Part shown: one piece after another, positions 51,267 through 64,000 of the stretch
Layout of the letters: each line of letters opens with the position of its first letter
How positions within the stretch are numbered: position 1 is the first letter of the stretch
Source of the DNA: an uncultured Enterobacterales bacterium
Lineage (GTDB): Bacteria; Pseudomonadota; Gammaproteobacteria; Enterobacterales; Enterobacteriaceae
Assembly (NCBI GenBank): GCA_946478305.1
Contig: CAMLBO010000011.1
Span: forward strand, 1 to 64,000
DNA length: 64,000 nucleotides
Reading direction: 5' to 3'
Notes under the pieces: model-generated
Seen by the model: only the letters and a program-made list of their open reading frames with translations
What the model was told of the DNA's origin: nothing
Databases searched by the model: none
Translations under genes and position numbers: made by a program

Positions 51267-52580
51267 ATGATCAAAGCAAACAAGAGTTCGTTATGGCGCT
51301 GCGGATTATGGCTGGGCCTGGGAATGACCGGTATGTCACTGACCGCACAGGTGCTGGCGGCAGAAGATAGCGACATCAACACGCGGATTAAACAGGGTGA
51401 ATATCTTTCCCGGGCCGGTGACTGTGTGGCCTGCCACACCGCGCCCGGCGGAAAACCGTTCGCCGGTGGGCTGAAGATGAGTACACCCGTGGGCGCTATC
51501 TACTCCAGCAATATTACGCCGGATAAAAACAGCGGCATTGGTGATTACAGCGAGGAAGATTTCAATAAAGCCCTGCGTCAGGGGATTGCCAAAGACGGAC
51601 ATCATCTCTATCCGGCCATGCCTTATCCGTCATTCAGTAAGATGACGGATAACGATGTGCATAATCTGTATCTCTATTTCACCCATCAGGTTACGGCGGT
51701 TGATCAGAAGAACCGCGAGAGTGATATTCCGTTCCCGCTGAATATGCGCTGGCCGTTAGCCGTGTGGAACAGCGTTTTCCTCGAGAAGAAACCCTATTAC
51801 TCTGACCCGCAGCAAACTGCTGACTGGAATCGCGGTGCCTATCTGGTACAAGGTTTAGGCCACTGTGGTAGCTGCCACACGCCGCGCGGCATTGGCTATC
51901 AGGAGAAAGCACTTGACCAGAACGATGACGATTATCTCTCCGGCGGTACGCTGGAGGGCTGGCATGCGCCAAATCTGCGTGGAGATGCCACCACCGGTTT
52001 GGGACAGTGGAATGAAGAGGAGATCAGCCAGTTCCTGGAACGTGGCCATACCGAACGTTCGGCGGCCTTTGGTTCGATGGTGGATGTGATTCAGGACAGT
52101 ACTCAATATCTGACTGATGATGACCGTCACGCGATTGCGGTATACCTAAAATCTCTGCCGGCCGACGGCAAACTCAGGGTACAGGTCAATAACGACAGTA
52201 CCACTGAGGCTTTGCAAAAAGGGGATGTATCGAAGCCTGGTGCGCAGGTCTATCTGGATAATTGTTCGGGCTGTCATCTCTCCAGCGGACAGGGAGAGAA
52301 GAATGCCTTCCCGCAGCTGGCGCAGAACCCGGCGGTAGTCAGTGAGGACGCCTCTTCGGTGATCAACATTGTGTTAAACGGTTCTCACGCTCCGAAGACG
52401 CAGACTGCGCCAACCGGCCTGACGATGCCGGGCTTTGCGTGGCGGCTGGATGATCAGCAAGTCGCTGACGTGGTTAACTTCATTCGCAATGGATGGGGAA
52501 ATCAGGCTCCGGATATCAGCGCTTCGCAGGTGAGTGAAATCCGTAAGCTGACCAAACCGGCAGAGCCGAAAAAACCGTAA
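51267..52580 (+). CDS. Triheme cytochrome c subunit of the dehydrogenase
   Basis: A 437-residue periplasmic/membrane-anchored cytochrome c. The signal peptide is cleaved after VLA. Three haem motifs are seen: CVACH (about residue 53), CGSCH (about 200) and CSGCH (about 333). It passes electrons from the flavoprotein to ubiquinone. Starts 13 bases after the alpha subunit. Confidence 0.92.
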   Translation: MIKANKSSLWRCGLWLGLGMTGMSLTAQVLAAEDSDINTRIKQGEYLSRAGDCVACHTAPGGKPFAGGLKMSTPVGAIYSSNITPDKNSGIGDYSEEDFNKALRQGIAKDGHHLYPAMPYPSFSKMTDNDVHNLYLYFTHQVTAVDQKNRESDIPFPLNMRWPLAVWNSVFLEKKPYYSDPQQTADWNRGAYLVQGLGHCGSCHTPRGIGYQEKALDQNDDDYLSGGTLEGWHAPNLRGDATTGLGQWNEEEISQFLERGHTERSAAFGSMVDVIQDSTQYLTDDDRHAIAVYLKSLPADGKLRVQVNNDSTTEALQKGDVSKPGAQVYLDNCSGCHLSSGQGEKNAFPQLAQNPAVVSEDASSVINIVLNGSHAPKTQTAPTGLTMPGFAWRLDDQQVADVVNFIRNGWGNQAPDISASQVSEIRKLTKPAEPKKP

Positions 52581-52600
52581 CCGCCAGATTACAGGCATTA

Positions 52601-52634
52601 AAAAAGAGTAAGTGAGCGATCACTTACTCTTTTT
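52601..52634. terminator. Bidirectional terminator between dehydrogenase operon and mnmE
   Basis: A perfect 15-bp stem AAAAAGAGTAAGTGA / TCACTTACTCTTTTT with a GCGA loop, in a convergent gap. Confidence 0.93.
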
Positions 52635-52654
52635 CATAATAAGCTCACTCAGCC

Positions 52655-54019
52655 TTACTTACCGATACAGAAACTGGAGAAAATACGGCCAAGCAGGTCG
52701 TCTGAAGTAAACTCACCCGTAATTTCGCTCAGGGCGAGTTGCGACATGCGCAGCTCTTCGGCCAGTAATTCCCCAGCACGCGCCCCGAGCAGCTGATCTT
52801 TACCCTGAATCAGATGCTCAGCGGCCTGCTCCAGCGCCTGCAGGTGGCGTCGACGGGCGAGAAAACCGCCTTCCATGTTGTGATTGAAGCCCATGACCTG
52901 CTTCAAATGGTCGCGAAGCAGGTCAATACCGTCGCCGGTTCGGGCAGACAGGCGAATAAGTGAGTGACCATTCACTTCGGTCATGCCCAGCGCTTCATCC
53001 GTGATGTCGGCCTTATTTCTCACCACGACGAGAGGTAAGGCGGCCGGCAAGCGAGCCATAAATTCTGGCCAAATTTGTGCTGGCTCAGTGGCGCTGGTGG
53101 TGGTGCCGTCAACCATAAACAGTACTAAATCGGCCTGTTCGATCTCATTCCACGCACGTTCGATACCAATACGCTCAACTTCGTCGCTGGCTTCCCGCAG
53201 GCCTGCAGTATCAATGATGTGCAAAGGCATACCGTCTAGGTGAATATGTTCGCGTAATACGTCGCGGGTGGTTCCGGCAATATCAGTCACGATAGCCGCA
53301 TCGCGTCCCGCCAGCGCATTAAGCAGACTGGATTTTCCGGCATTTGGCCGACCGGCAATGACCACTTTCATCCCTTCACGCAGCAGACTGCCCTGACGGG
53401 CTTCGGCGCGCACGGCATCCAGATCGTCGATAACCGTATTGAGCTGGGCTTCTATTTTGCCATCGGATAGGAAATCAATTTCTTCGTCCGGGAAGTCGAT
53501 CGCAGCTTCCACAAAGATTCGCAGGTGAGTAAGGGCTTCCACCAGGTGATGAATTCGCTTGGAGAAGGCGCCCTGCAACGAGTTCACCGCTGAACGGGCT
53601 GCCTGTTCGGAGCTGGCATCAATCAGGTCGGCGATGGCTTCGGCCTGCGCCAGATCCAGCTTGTCATTGAGGAAGGCACGCTCGGAGAATTCACCAGGGC
53701 GTGCAATGCGAACGCCGTCCAGCGAGATAATGCGTTTTAGCAGCAGGTCGAGGATAACCGGCCCGCCGTGGCCCTGTAGTTCAAGCACATCTTCGCCGGT
53801 GAAGGAGTTGGGGCCGGGGAACCACAGCGCGATACCCTGATCCAACGTTGAGCCATCCGCATCGCGAAACGGCAGATAGTCGGCGTAACGGGGCTTGGGC
53901 AACTTACCTAAGACAGCCAGTGCCACATCCCGCGCTGCACGGCCTGAAATGCGCAAAATGCCAACGCCGCCGCGACCGGGAGGTGTTGCCTGGGCAATGA
54001 TGGTATCTGAGGTACTCAT
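52655..54019 (-). CDS. mnmE: tRNA modification GTPase MnmE (TrmE)
   Basis: 454 residues, as in E. coli. N-terminal folate-binding domain, central G domain inserted in a helical domain (Walker [13 protein letters not shown], switch [12 protein letters not shown]) and the essential C-terminal CIGK. Works with MnmG, encoded on the other side of oriC. In E. coli tnaCAB adjoins this gene; here the dehydrogenase operon does. Confidence 0.98.
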   Translation of the reverse strand: MSTSDTIIAQATPPGRGGVGILRISGRAARDVALAVLGKLPKPRYADYLPFRDADGSTLDQGIALWFPGPNSFTGEDVLELQGHGGPVILDLLLKRIISLDGVRIARPGEFSERAFLNDKLDLAQAEAIADLIDASSEQAARSAVNSLQGAFSKRIHHLVEALTHLRIFVEAAIDFPDEEIDFLSDGKIEAQLNTVIDDLDAVRAEARQGSLLREGMKVVIAGRPNAGKSSLLNALAGRDAAIVTDIAGTTRDVLREHIHLDGMPLHIIDTAGLREASDEVERIGIERAWNEIEQADLVLFMVDGTTTSATEPAQIWPEFMARLPAALPLVVVRNKADITDEALGMTEVNGHSLIRLSARTGDGIDLLRDHLKQVMGFNHNMEGGFLARRRHLQALEQAAEHLIQGKDQLLGARAGELLAEELRMSQLALSEITGEFTSDDLLGRIFSSFCIGK

Positions 54020-54053
54020 AGCGTTTTTTCCATCGGGTATTTTTGGATGTACA

Positions 54054-54077
54054 AAAGGCGGTCAAATGACCGCCTTT
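54054..54077 (-). terminator. Hairpin between yidC and mnmE
   Basis: AAAGGCGGTCA, AA, TGACCGCCTTT: an 11-bp stem downstream of yidC. The T-run is weak on the minus strand (CCTTTTGT) and better on the plus strand (TTTGTCTTTTTATC), so termination in the yidC direction may be partial. Confidence 0.7.
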
Positions 54078-54130
54078 GTCTTTTTATCATCAAGTTTAGC
54101 TGTCAGGACGGAAGCCGCCCTGACAATCAC

Positions 54131-55765
54131 TTATGACTTTTTCTTGTCGCGGCTATGCAGGCCACGTTTTTCCAGCCCGCGGTAAATCAGTTGCTGCTGG
54201 AGAATGGTTACCATGTTGCTGACGATGTAGTACAGCACCAGACCGGATGGGAACCACAGGAAGAACACGGTGAAGATGACCGGCATAAAGGTCATGATCT
54301 TTTGCTGCATCGGGTCGGTAACGGTTGTCGGCGACATCTTCTGAATGAAGAACATCGTGATACCCATCAGAACCGGCAGAATATAGTACGGGTCTTGCGC
54401 TGAGAGGTCATGGATCCACAGGGCGAACGGCGCATGGCGCAGTTCAATGGAGCCTGACAGCATGTAATACAGCGCCAGGAAGATTGGCATCTGGATAACC
54501 AGCGGCAGACAACCACCCAACGGGTTCACTTTCTCAGACTTATACAGCGCCATCATCTCTTGGCTCATGCGCTGTTTGTCATCACCAATACGCTCACGCA
54601 TGGCGGCCAGTTTCGGCTGCAACATACGCATTTTCGCCATGGAGGTGTACTGCGCTTTGGTCAGCGGGTACATGATGCCACGAACGATAAAGGTGATAAC
54701 GATAATGGAGAAGCCCCAGTTACCGATGAAGCTGTGGATAAATTTCAACAGTTTGAACAGCGGCTGAGAGATGAACCACAACCAGCCGTAGTCGACGGTC
54801 AGGTCAAGGTGTGGCGCGATAGCGGCCATTTTGTCCTGAATTTCCGGACCCACCCACAGAGTCGAAGCAACTTGTTGCTGCGCACCCGGCTGAACCACAA
54901 ACGGCGTACCTTTAAAGCCTACTGCGGAGATACCGTTGTTGGTGGTGGTGTAGAAATGGTTAGTCTCATTGGCCGGTGGAATCCATGCCGTTGCAAAGTA
55001 CTGTTGCAACATGGCAATCCAACCGCCTTGCGTGGTGACATTCAGCGCATCGCTCTTATCGAACGCATACTTCTGATATTTGTCATCACTGGAAGAGTAA
55101 GCCGCGCCGCGGAAAGTGTGCAGGGCGAAGTTATTGCTTCCGATATCTTTGTGTTTCGGCAGGTCGGTGGTTTGACGCAGTTGACCGAACAGAGTCATTT
55201 CAAGCGGCGCTGCGGTGGTGTTGTTGATGTTGTACTCAACATTGACCGCGTAGGAGCCACGCTTCAAAACAAAGGTTTTGGTAATGACTGCGCCATTCTG
55301 AGCCGTATAGGTCAGAGGAATGCGCAATTCAGCCTGGCCTTCACCTAACGTGAAGTCATCCTGGCTCGCCTGGAACAGAGGGCGTTCGCCGTTGGCTGGA
55401 TTATCAGGACCATTTTTGCCCGTCAGACCACTTTGAGCCTGATAGACGAAATTAGGAGTCGTTTCCAGAAGCTGGAAGGGTTGGTTTGAACCCAGAGTCG
55501 TTGGGTATGCAGTCAGCAACGCCTGGTCAATGTCGCCACCACGGGTGTTGATGCTTAATGACAGCACGTCAGTATTAACCGTGATCATTTTGCCCTGTCC
55601 GCTGCCAGGAACAGCCTGGTTAGCAGCATCGCCGTTAGCAGTATTCGCTGTCTGTTGCGTGGTCTGATTGGCTGGTTGCGGAGCGTGGTCCGTCTGCCAG
55701 GCCTGCCAGATCATGAAAGACACGAACAGCAGAGCGATGAGAAAAAGATTGCGTTGCGAATCCAT
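54131..55765 (-). CDS. yidC: Membrane protein insertase YidC
   Basis: 544 residues (E. coli 548). An N-terminal membrane anchor ([17 protein letters not shown]) precedes the large periplasmic P1 domain with a Q/N/T-rich linker. The C-terminal five-helix Oxa1 core has [18 protein letters not shown] (coiled-coil loop) and a basic tail. Inserts proteins such as AtpE into the inner membrane. Follows yidD after 2 bases. Confidence 0.98.
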   Translation of the reverse strand: MDSQRNLFLIALLFVSFMIWQAWQTDHAPQPANQTTQQTANTANGDAANQAVPGSGQGKMITVNTDVLSLSINTRGGDIDQALLTAYPTTLGSNQPFQLLETTPNFVYQAQSGLTGKNGPDNPANGERPLFQASQDDFTLGEGQAELRIPLTYTAQNGAVITKTFVLKRGSYAVNVEYNINNTTAAPLEMTLFGQLRQTTDLPKHKDIGSNNFALHTFRGAAYSSSDDKYQKYAFDKSDALNVTTQGGWIAMLQQYFATAWIPPANETNHFYTTTNNGISAVGFKGTPFVVQPGAQQQVASTLWVGPEIQDKMAAIAPHLDLTVDYGWLWFISQPLFKLLKFIHSFIGNWGFSIIVITFIVRGIMYPLTKAQYTSMAKMRMLQPKLAAMRERIGDDKQRMSQEMMALYKSEKVNPLGGCLPLVIQMPIFLALYYMLSGSIELRHAPFALWIHDLSAQDPYYILPVLMGITMFFIQKMSPTTVTDPMQQKIMTFMPVIFTVFFLWFPSGLVLYYIVSNMVTILQQQLIYRGLEKRGLHSRDKKKS

Positions 55766-55767
55766 CG

Positions 55768-56025
55768 TTAGAGTTCTCTGTTATTGTCGGTTTTCGGCGG
55801 CACGGGGTCATCACCACCTGGGTTCAAAGGATGGCATTTTAATACGCGTTTCAATGTCAACCAACTGCCTTTTAACATGCCAAAACGACCAATTGCCTCA
55901 ATACCGTATTGAGAGCAGGTTGGTCGAAAACGACAATGTGGCCCAAGCAAGGGACTGATTACAAGCTGATAGCCACGTATCAGCCCAATCAGGATGCGGG
56001 AGCCTGCCGGCAATGTCGACGCCAT
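55768..56025 (-). CDS. yidD: Membrane protein insertion efficiency factor YidD
   Basis: An 85-residue amphipathic inner-membrane-associated protein with the invariant [15 protein letters not shown] and [15 protein letters not shown]. Same length as E. coli. Its start lies inside rnpA (37-base overlap). Confidence 0.96.
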   Translation of the reverse strand: MASTLPAGSRILIGLIRGYQLVISPLLGPHCRFRPTCSQYGIEAIGRFGMLKGSWLTLKRVLKCHPLNPGGDDPVPPKTDNNREL

Positions 56026-56348
56026 AATTTCTCCAACGCTTCCGTCAATGCACGATTATCTAAATCGGCGACACCCTTTTTGGCAACCACCACAAAATCC
56101 ATCGAAGGCAGCTTATGCTGGAGTAGCCGGAAACTTTCGCGGGTAAGGCGTTTGATCCGGTTACGCTCATGAGCGCGTTTGACATGTTTTTTGGCGACGG
56201 TAAGACCCATGCGGGGATGCCCCAGCTCGTTCAGGCGGCCGAGTATCGTAATTTGCGGCGTGCCAGCTCGTTGTGGCTGCTGGAAGACGAAAGTGAAATG
56301 ACGGGGAGTTAACAAACGTAACTCCCTGGGAAAAGCGAGCTTAACCAC
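55989..56348 (-). CDS. rnpA: Ribonuclease P protein component
   Basis: A 119-residue basic protein, with GTG start as in E. coli. The RNR motif [17 protein letters not shown] is near residue 54-70. Assists the RNase P RNA in tRNA 5' processing. Co-transcribed 18 bases after rpmH. Confidence 0.97.
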   Translation of the reverse strand: MVKLAFPRELRLLTPRHFTFVFQQPQRAGTPQITILGRLNELGHPRMGLTVAKKHVKRAHERNRIKRLTRESFRLLQHKLPSMDFVVVAKKGVADLDNRALTEALEKLWRRHCRQAPAS

Positions 56349-56366
56349 TAAATAGGTTAGCTTTTA

Positions 56367-56519
<153 letters not shown>

Positions 56520-56843
56520 CTAAACTTAAATTATTACTGATCAGTAAACGCGTTGGCTGTCGGCGAAAAAACGACCGATGCCTTTATCGCAACATATAAA
56601 GAAGCGGGATTGTAATAACTGTACAGTCCGGAGTCAATTTACATTGCCAGAAAGTGGCCAGATGTATTTACCAGAGATGCCATAATGGCCCGTGGTCACC
56701 GCTTAATCCCATCTGGCTATGACCATCAGGAACACAGGCATCACACGTAGGGCTGAGGATTATACGGACTCCTCTATAAAGCGCAAGGATCCGCGCTTGA
56801 TCCTTACATTTTTATCAGGTGATCCAACGGTCATTCTACTAAC

Positions 56844-56860
56844 AAAAAAGCCCGCAGGCT
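56844..56860 (-). terminator. Short terminator-like element upstream of rpmH
   Basis: On the minus strand AGCC-TGCG-GGCT followed by TTTTT. The stem is only 4 bp, so it is weak. It could stop leftward transcripts before rpmH. Confidence 0.3.
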
Positions 56861-56964
56861 GGTTACAAAGAGGTCAGTAGATTCCTATTTTTTCACCAGT
56901 GTGGCGATAACATCGCCTAAATTTTTTAGGATCGGCTAAGCTTACCCACTTGCCGATCGTAGCC

Positions 56965-56973
56965 TGTGGATAA
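56965..56973 (-). promoter_or_regulatory. DnaA box in the dnaA promoter region
   Basis: TGTGGATAA, perfect consensus. The known autoregulatory box of enteric dnaA genes lies in the same region. Confidence 0.85.
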
Positions 56974-57229
56974 AAAGGATCTAATCTGTCAGGAAGGGGA
57001 GGATCTCTGTGTCGGATTGCGTTATGATCCGTCATTCCGATTCGCGATCCCACCCGGGTAGCCATCGACAAATCCGCAAAAAGCGGTTCGCACGTTGCTT
57101 CACATCGCTGACAGGGTGGTGCGAAGACTTTTCCCCCGCTATGCCGGGCGGAGCGTGTGCCAAAAATCATGATTTAAAAAATATCCTGATCCTTTTCTTT
57201 TTTTTGATCTTGTTCGAGTGGAGTCCGCC

Positions 57230-58627
57230 GTGTCACTTTCGCTTTGGCAGCAATGTCTTGCCCGTTTGCAGGATGAGTTACCTGCCACAGAATTCAGTAT
57301 GTGGATACGCCCTTTGCAGGCGGAACTCAGTGACAATACTTTGGCGCTTTACGCACCGAATCGTTTTGTCCTTGATTGGGTGAGAGATAAATACTTAAAC
57401 AACATCAACGGACTGCTCAACGACTTCTGTGGGACAGATGCGCCATTGCTGCGTTTTGAAGTGGGCAGTAAGCCGCTGCTTCAACGCGTGAATCAACCCG
57501 TGACTGCCGCCAGCGTCAGTTCACCGGCTACCCAACAACCGGTGACGCGCCTTGCGCCTTCACGTCCCAGCTGGGACAGCTCTGCAGCACAGCCTGAATT
57601 GTCTTATCGGTCCAACGTCAATCCCAAGCATACGTTCGATAACTTCGTGGAAGGTAAATCGAACCAGCTGGCCCGCGCTGCGGCTCGCCAGGTGGCGGAT
57701 AACCCGGGCGGCGCTTATAACCCTTTATTCCTTTATGGTGGCACCGGTCTCGGTAAAACTCACTTATTGCATGCGGTCGGTAACGGCATCATGGCGCGTA
57801 AAGCCAATGCGAAAGTGGTATACATGCACTCCGAACGTTTTGTACAAGACATGGTTAAGGCCCTGCAAAATAACGCCATTGAAGAGTTCAAACGCTACTA
57901 CCGCTCGGTCGATGCCCTGCTTATCGATGACATCCAATTCTTTGCCAATAAAGAGCGTTCTCAGGAAGAGTTTTTCCATACGTTCAATGCCTTGCTGGAA
58001 GGGAATCAGCAGATCATCCTGACTTCCGATCGTTACCCGAAAGAGATCAACGGCGTAGAAGATCGCCTGAAATCCCGCTTCGGCTGGGGCCTGACCGTGG
58101 CGATCGAACCGCCTGAGCTCGAAACCCGCGTGGCGATCCTGATGAAAAAGGCAGACGAAAATAACATTCGTCTACCGGGTGAAGTGGCGTTCTTTATTGC
58201 TAAACGTCTGCGTTCTAACGTCCGTGAACTTGAGGGCGCACTGAACCGGGTTATCGCCAACGCCAATTTTACCGGCAGGGCGATCACCATTGACTTCGTT
58301 CGCGAAGCGCTGCGCGATTTATTGGCGCTGCAAGAGAAGTTGGTCACCATTGATAATATTCAGAAAACGGTGGCCGAGTATTATAAGATTAAGATTGCTG
58401 ACCTGCTTTCCAAACGGCGTTCCCGTTCGGTTGCCCGCCCGCGCCAGATGGCGATGGCGCTGGCAAAAGAGCTCACCAACCACAGCCTGCCAGAAATCGG
58501 CGATGCGTTCGGTGGTCGCGATCATACAACGGTGTTGCACGCCTGCCGTAAAATTGAGCAGTTGCGTGAAGAAAGTCACGACATCAAAGAAGATTTCTCT
58601 AACTTAATCAGAACATTATCCTCCTAG
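57230..58627 (+). CDS. dnaA: Replication initiator DnaA
   Basis: 465 residues (E. coli 467). Domain [11 protein letters not shown]... (DnaB/DiaA binding), variable domain II, AAA+ domain III with Walker [11 protein letters not shown] and Walker [10 protein letters not shown], and domain IV with the DNA-binding signature [19 protein letters not shown] at 57218 is in frame. The GTG at 57230 is chosen because GTGGAGTCC precedes it and it matches the E. coli start. Binds the boxes at oriC and upstream of itself. Confidence 0.98.
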   Translation: MSLSLWQQCLARLQDELPATEFSMWIRPLQAELSDNTLALYAPNRFVLDWVRDKYLNNINGLLNDFCGTDAPLLRFEVGSKPLLQRVNQPVTAASVSSPATQQPVTRLAPSRPSWDSSAAQPELSYRSNVNPKHTFDNFVEGKSNQLARAAARQVADNPGGAYNPLFLYGGTGLGKTHLLHAVGNGIMARKANAKVVYMHSERFVQDMVKALQNNAIEEFKRYYRSVDALLIDDIQFFANKERSQEEFFHTFNALLEGNQQIILTSDRYPKEINGVEDRLKSRFGWGLTVAIEPPELETRVAILMKKADENNIRLPGEVAFFIAKRLRSNVRELEGALNRVIANANFTGRAITIDFVREALRDLLALQEKLVTIDNIQKTVAEYYKIKIADLLSKRRSRSVARPRQMAMALAKELTNHSLPEIGDAFGGRDHTTVLHACRKIEQLREESHDIKEDFSNLIRTLSS

Positions 58628-58631
58628 CGCT

Positions 58632-59732
58632 ATGAAATTTATTGTTGAACGTGAGCATTTGCTAAAACCGCTGCAACAGGTCAGTAGCCCGCTGGGTGGA
58701 CGACCAACGCTGCCCATTCTCGGTAACCTGTTATTGCAGGTCACTGAAGGTTCGCTGCTGCTGACCGGGACCGATTTGGAGATGGAGATGGTGGCGAAAG
58801 TGGCCCTGTCCCAACCTCATGAAGCGGGCGCGACCACCGTACCGGCGCGTAAATTCTTTGATATCTGTCGTGGCTTGCCTGACGGAGCGGAAATTTCCGT
58901 GGCGTTAGACGGCGACCGCATGTTAGTGAAATCAGGCCGCAGCCGTTTCTCGCTGTCGACCTTACCGGCGACCGATTTCCCCAATCTCGACGACTGGCAA
59001 AGTGAAGTCGAATTCACTCTGCCACAGGCGACGTTAAAACGTCTGATTGAAGCCACGCAGTTCTCGATGGCACACCAGGACGTTCGTTACTATTTAAACG
59101 GCATGCTGTTCGAAACTGAGGGGGAAGAACTGCGAACCGTGGCGACCGACGGGCACCGCTTAGCGGTCTGTTCTATGCCTATCGGCCAGTCCTTACCTTC
59201 CCATTCGGTGATCGTACCGCGTAAAGGCGTGATGGAACTGGTGCGTCTGCTTGACGGTGGTGACACGCCGTTGCAGCTGCAAATCGGCAGCAACAACATT
59301 CGTGCTCACGTTGGCGACTTCATCTTCACCTCGAAGCTGGTTGACGGCCGTTTCCCTGATTATCGTCGCGTATTGCCGAAGAATCCGGACAAAACTTTGC
59401 AAGCCGGTTGTGACTTGCTGAAACAGGCGTTTGCCCGTGCTGCCATTCTTTCTAACGAGAAGTTCCGCGGCGTGCGTCTGTATGTCAGCCATAACCAGCT
59501 GAAAATTACTGCGAATAACCCTGAGCAGGAAGAAGCCGAAGAGATTCTGGATGTTGGCTATGATGGCGCCGAAATGGAAATCGGCTTTAACGTCAGTTAT
59601 GTGCTGGATGTGCTTAACGCGCTCAAGTGCGAAGACGTTAATCTACTGTTGACCGACTCGGTCTCCAGCGTGCAAATCGAAGACGCATCAAGTCACGCAG
59701 CGGCTTACGTTGTTATGCCAATGCGGCTGTGA
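58632..59732 (+). CDS. dnaN: DNA polymerase III sliding clamp (beta)
   Basis: 366 residues, as in E. coli; three repeated clamp domains, starting MKFIVEREHLLKPLQQV and ending YVVMPMRL (cleft residues). 4 bases after dnaA, so probably co-transcribed. Confidence 0.98.
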   Translation: MKFIVEREHLLKPLQQVSSPLGGRPTLPILGNLLLQVTEGSLLLTGTDLEMEMVAKVALSQPHEAGATTVPARKFFDICRGLPDGAEISVALDGDRMLVKSGRSRFSLSTLPATDFPNLDDWQSEVEFTLPQATLKRLIEATQFSMAHQDVRYYLNGMLFETEGEELRTVATDGHRLAVCSMPIGQSLPSHSVIVPRKGVMELVRLLDGGDTPLQLQIGSNNIRAHVGDFIFTSKLVDGRFPDYRRVLPKNPDKTLQAGCDLLKQAFARAAILSNEKFRGVRLYVSHNQLKITANNPEQEEAEEILDVGYDGAEMEIGFNVSYVLDVLNALKCEDVNLLLTDSVSSVQIEDASSHAAAYVVMPMRL

Positions 59733-59741
59733 TTTGAATTA

Positions 59742-63264
<3,523 letters not shown>

Positions 63265-63286
63265 CTCGTCGCGAGTTGCGTGAAAT

Positions 63287-63323
63287 AAAATCCGAAGCAG
63301 GAAACTGTCTTCGGATTTTTTTT
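63287..63323 (+). terminator. Intrinsic terminator of gyrB
   Basis: AAAATCCGAAG / CTTCGGATTTT (11 bp) with inner CAG/CTG, then a run of T residues. Confidence 0.92.
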
Positions 63324-63409
63324 ATCCGCATTCTATGGAGAATCAGGCTGGCTTTGCCGTAGTAAGTCGCGTTAGCATCAGGGAAGATTATTTAACCTCT
63401 GAGGATGCT

Positions 63410-64000
63410 ATGGCTATTGAATTAATTGCAATTGATATGGATGGCACGTTGCTCAATCCGCAGCATGAAGTGACGCCGCCTGTAAAACAGGCACTGGCCG
63501 CCGCCCGCAAAAAAGGGGTGCAAATTGTTCTAGCGACCGGCCGACCTTACATGGGCGTCGAGCGTTATTTACAGGAGTTGGATTTACAGCAGGAAGGTTG
63601 TTACTGCATCACCAACAATGGGGCTCTGGTACACAATGCGCGAGATGGCAGCGTCATTGCCGAAATTGCCCTCACCATTGATGACTATCACTATTTTGAA
63701 CAGCTCGCACGCCAGCTGGGTGTTCATTTCCACGCGCTGACCAAAACAGACCTCTACACAGCTAACCGCGATATCAGCGAATACAGCGTGCATGAATCTT
63801 ATACAACCCGTATTCCACTGAAATTCTGCCCGGCAGAGGAGATGGACCCGTCGCTGACTTTCCCTAAAGTGATGATGATCGATCGCCCTGAGTTGCTCGA
63901 TCGTGCTATCAGCCAGCTTCCGGATGAGGCCAGAGCACGCTATACCATTATGAAAAGCTCGCCTTATTTCCTGGAGATCCTCGATAGGCGCGTAAATAAA
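63410..64000 (+). CDS. yidA: HAD-family sugar phosphatase YidA (truncated by window end)
   Basis: 197 codons are present out of about 270. Cof-type HAD phosphatase: motif I DMDGT (catalytic Asp9), motif II ATGRPY, ITNNGA, then the C2 cap with LYTANRDIS and KSSPYFLEILDRRVNK. E. coli YidA hydrolyses sugar phosphates such as erythrose 4-phosphate. GAGGAT precedes the ATG. yidB, which lies between gyrB and yidA in E. coli, is absent. Confidence 0.93.
   Translation, partial: MAIELIAIDMDGTLLNPQHEVTPPVKQALAAARKKGVQIVLATGRPYMGVERYLQELDLQQEGCYCITNNGALVHNARDGSVIAEIALTIDDYHYFEQLARQLGVHFHALTKTDLYTANRDISEYSVHESYTTRIPLKFCPAEEMDPSLTFPKVMMIDRPELLDRAISQLPDEARARYTIMKSSPYFLEILDRRVNK

Noticed and set aside
56874..57170. 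98-codon open frame on the minus strand upstream of dnaA
   Set aside because: It covers the DnaA box and promoter region, has no domain and no ribosome site.

Overview
The window is a chromosomal segment around the replication origin of a gammaproteobacterium of the order Enterobacterales. Nearly every core protein has the length and motifs of its Escherichia coli counterpart, and gene order follows the E. coli oriC-dnaA region: rrn promoter edge, yieP, rbsRKBCAD, kup, ravA-viaA, asnA, asnC, mioC, oriC, mnmG-rsmG, atpIBEFHAGDC, glmUS, pstSCAB-phoU, yieH, adeP, chrR, mnmE, yidC-yidD-rnpA-rpmH, dnaA-dnaN-recF-gyrB and yidA. It is not E. coli itself. hsrA is missing between rbsR and yieP, tnaCAB is missing before mnmE, and several genes are inserted. 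A relative outside the E. coli/Salmonella group (Yersiniaceae, Hafniaceae or similar) is likely, but I cannot name the species.

Layout. 1-180: the upstream half of an rRNA operon P1 promoter (-35, UP element, two Fis-like sites) facing out of the window. 181-6903: the yieP regulator and the complete ribose operon, with RbsR operators. 6921-12061: kup, then the RavA-ViaA chaperone pair. 12077-14218: asnA, asnC and mioC. 14231-14505: oriC, with DnaA boxes, an IHF site, 11 GATC sites and an AT-rich unwinding region. 14598-24853: mnmG, rsmG and the nine-gene ATP synthase operon. 25081-28540: glmU-glmS, with prominent hairpins between them.

28591-36132 is an accessory block just past the glmS 3' end (the attTn7 neighbourhood). 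It holds an RluF-type pseudouridine synthase, two tandem paralogous 14-TM-type MFS exporters, a YtcJ-like amidohydrolase and a divergent MocR regulator. 36154-40922 is the Pho-box-driven pst-phoU operon. 40936-42531 is a divergent TetR regulator / 3-dehydroshikimate dehydratase pair with a clear palindromic operator between them. 42544-45352 holds yieH, adeP and chrR. 45460-52580 holds a degenerate Sfp-type phosphopantetheinyl transferase, a methyl-accepting chemotaxis protein and a three-subunit periplasmic gluconate-dehydrogenase-type complex. 52655-64000 returns to the conserved mnmE-to-gyrB block and ends inside yidA.

Functionally the conserved part is housekeeping: replication initiation, energy production, tRNA/rRNA modification, cell-wall precursor synthesis, phosphate and ribose uptake. 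The inserted parts suggest use of quinate/shikimate-derived compounds (protocatechuate formation), direct periplasmic oxidation of a sugar acid, and an uncharacterised hydrolase/exporter module. I saw no CRISPR array, insertion sequence, prophage or tRNA gene. No wholly new system is evident. The best candidates for a second look are the degenerate PPTase, the TetR/QuiC pair, the MFS/amidohydrolase/MocR block and the unusual oriC boxes.
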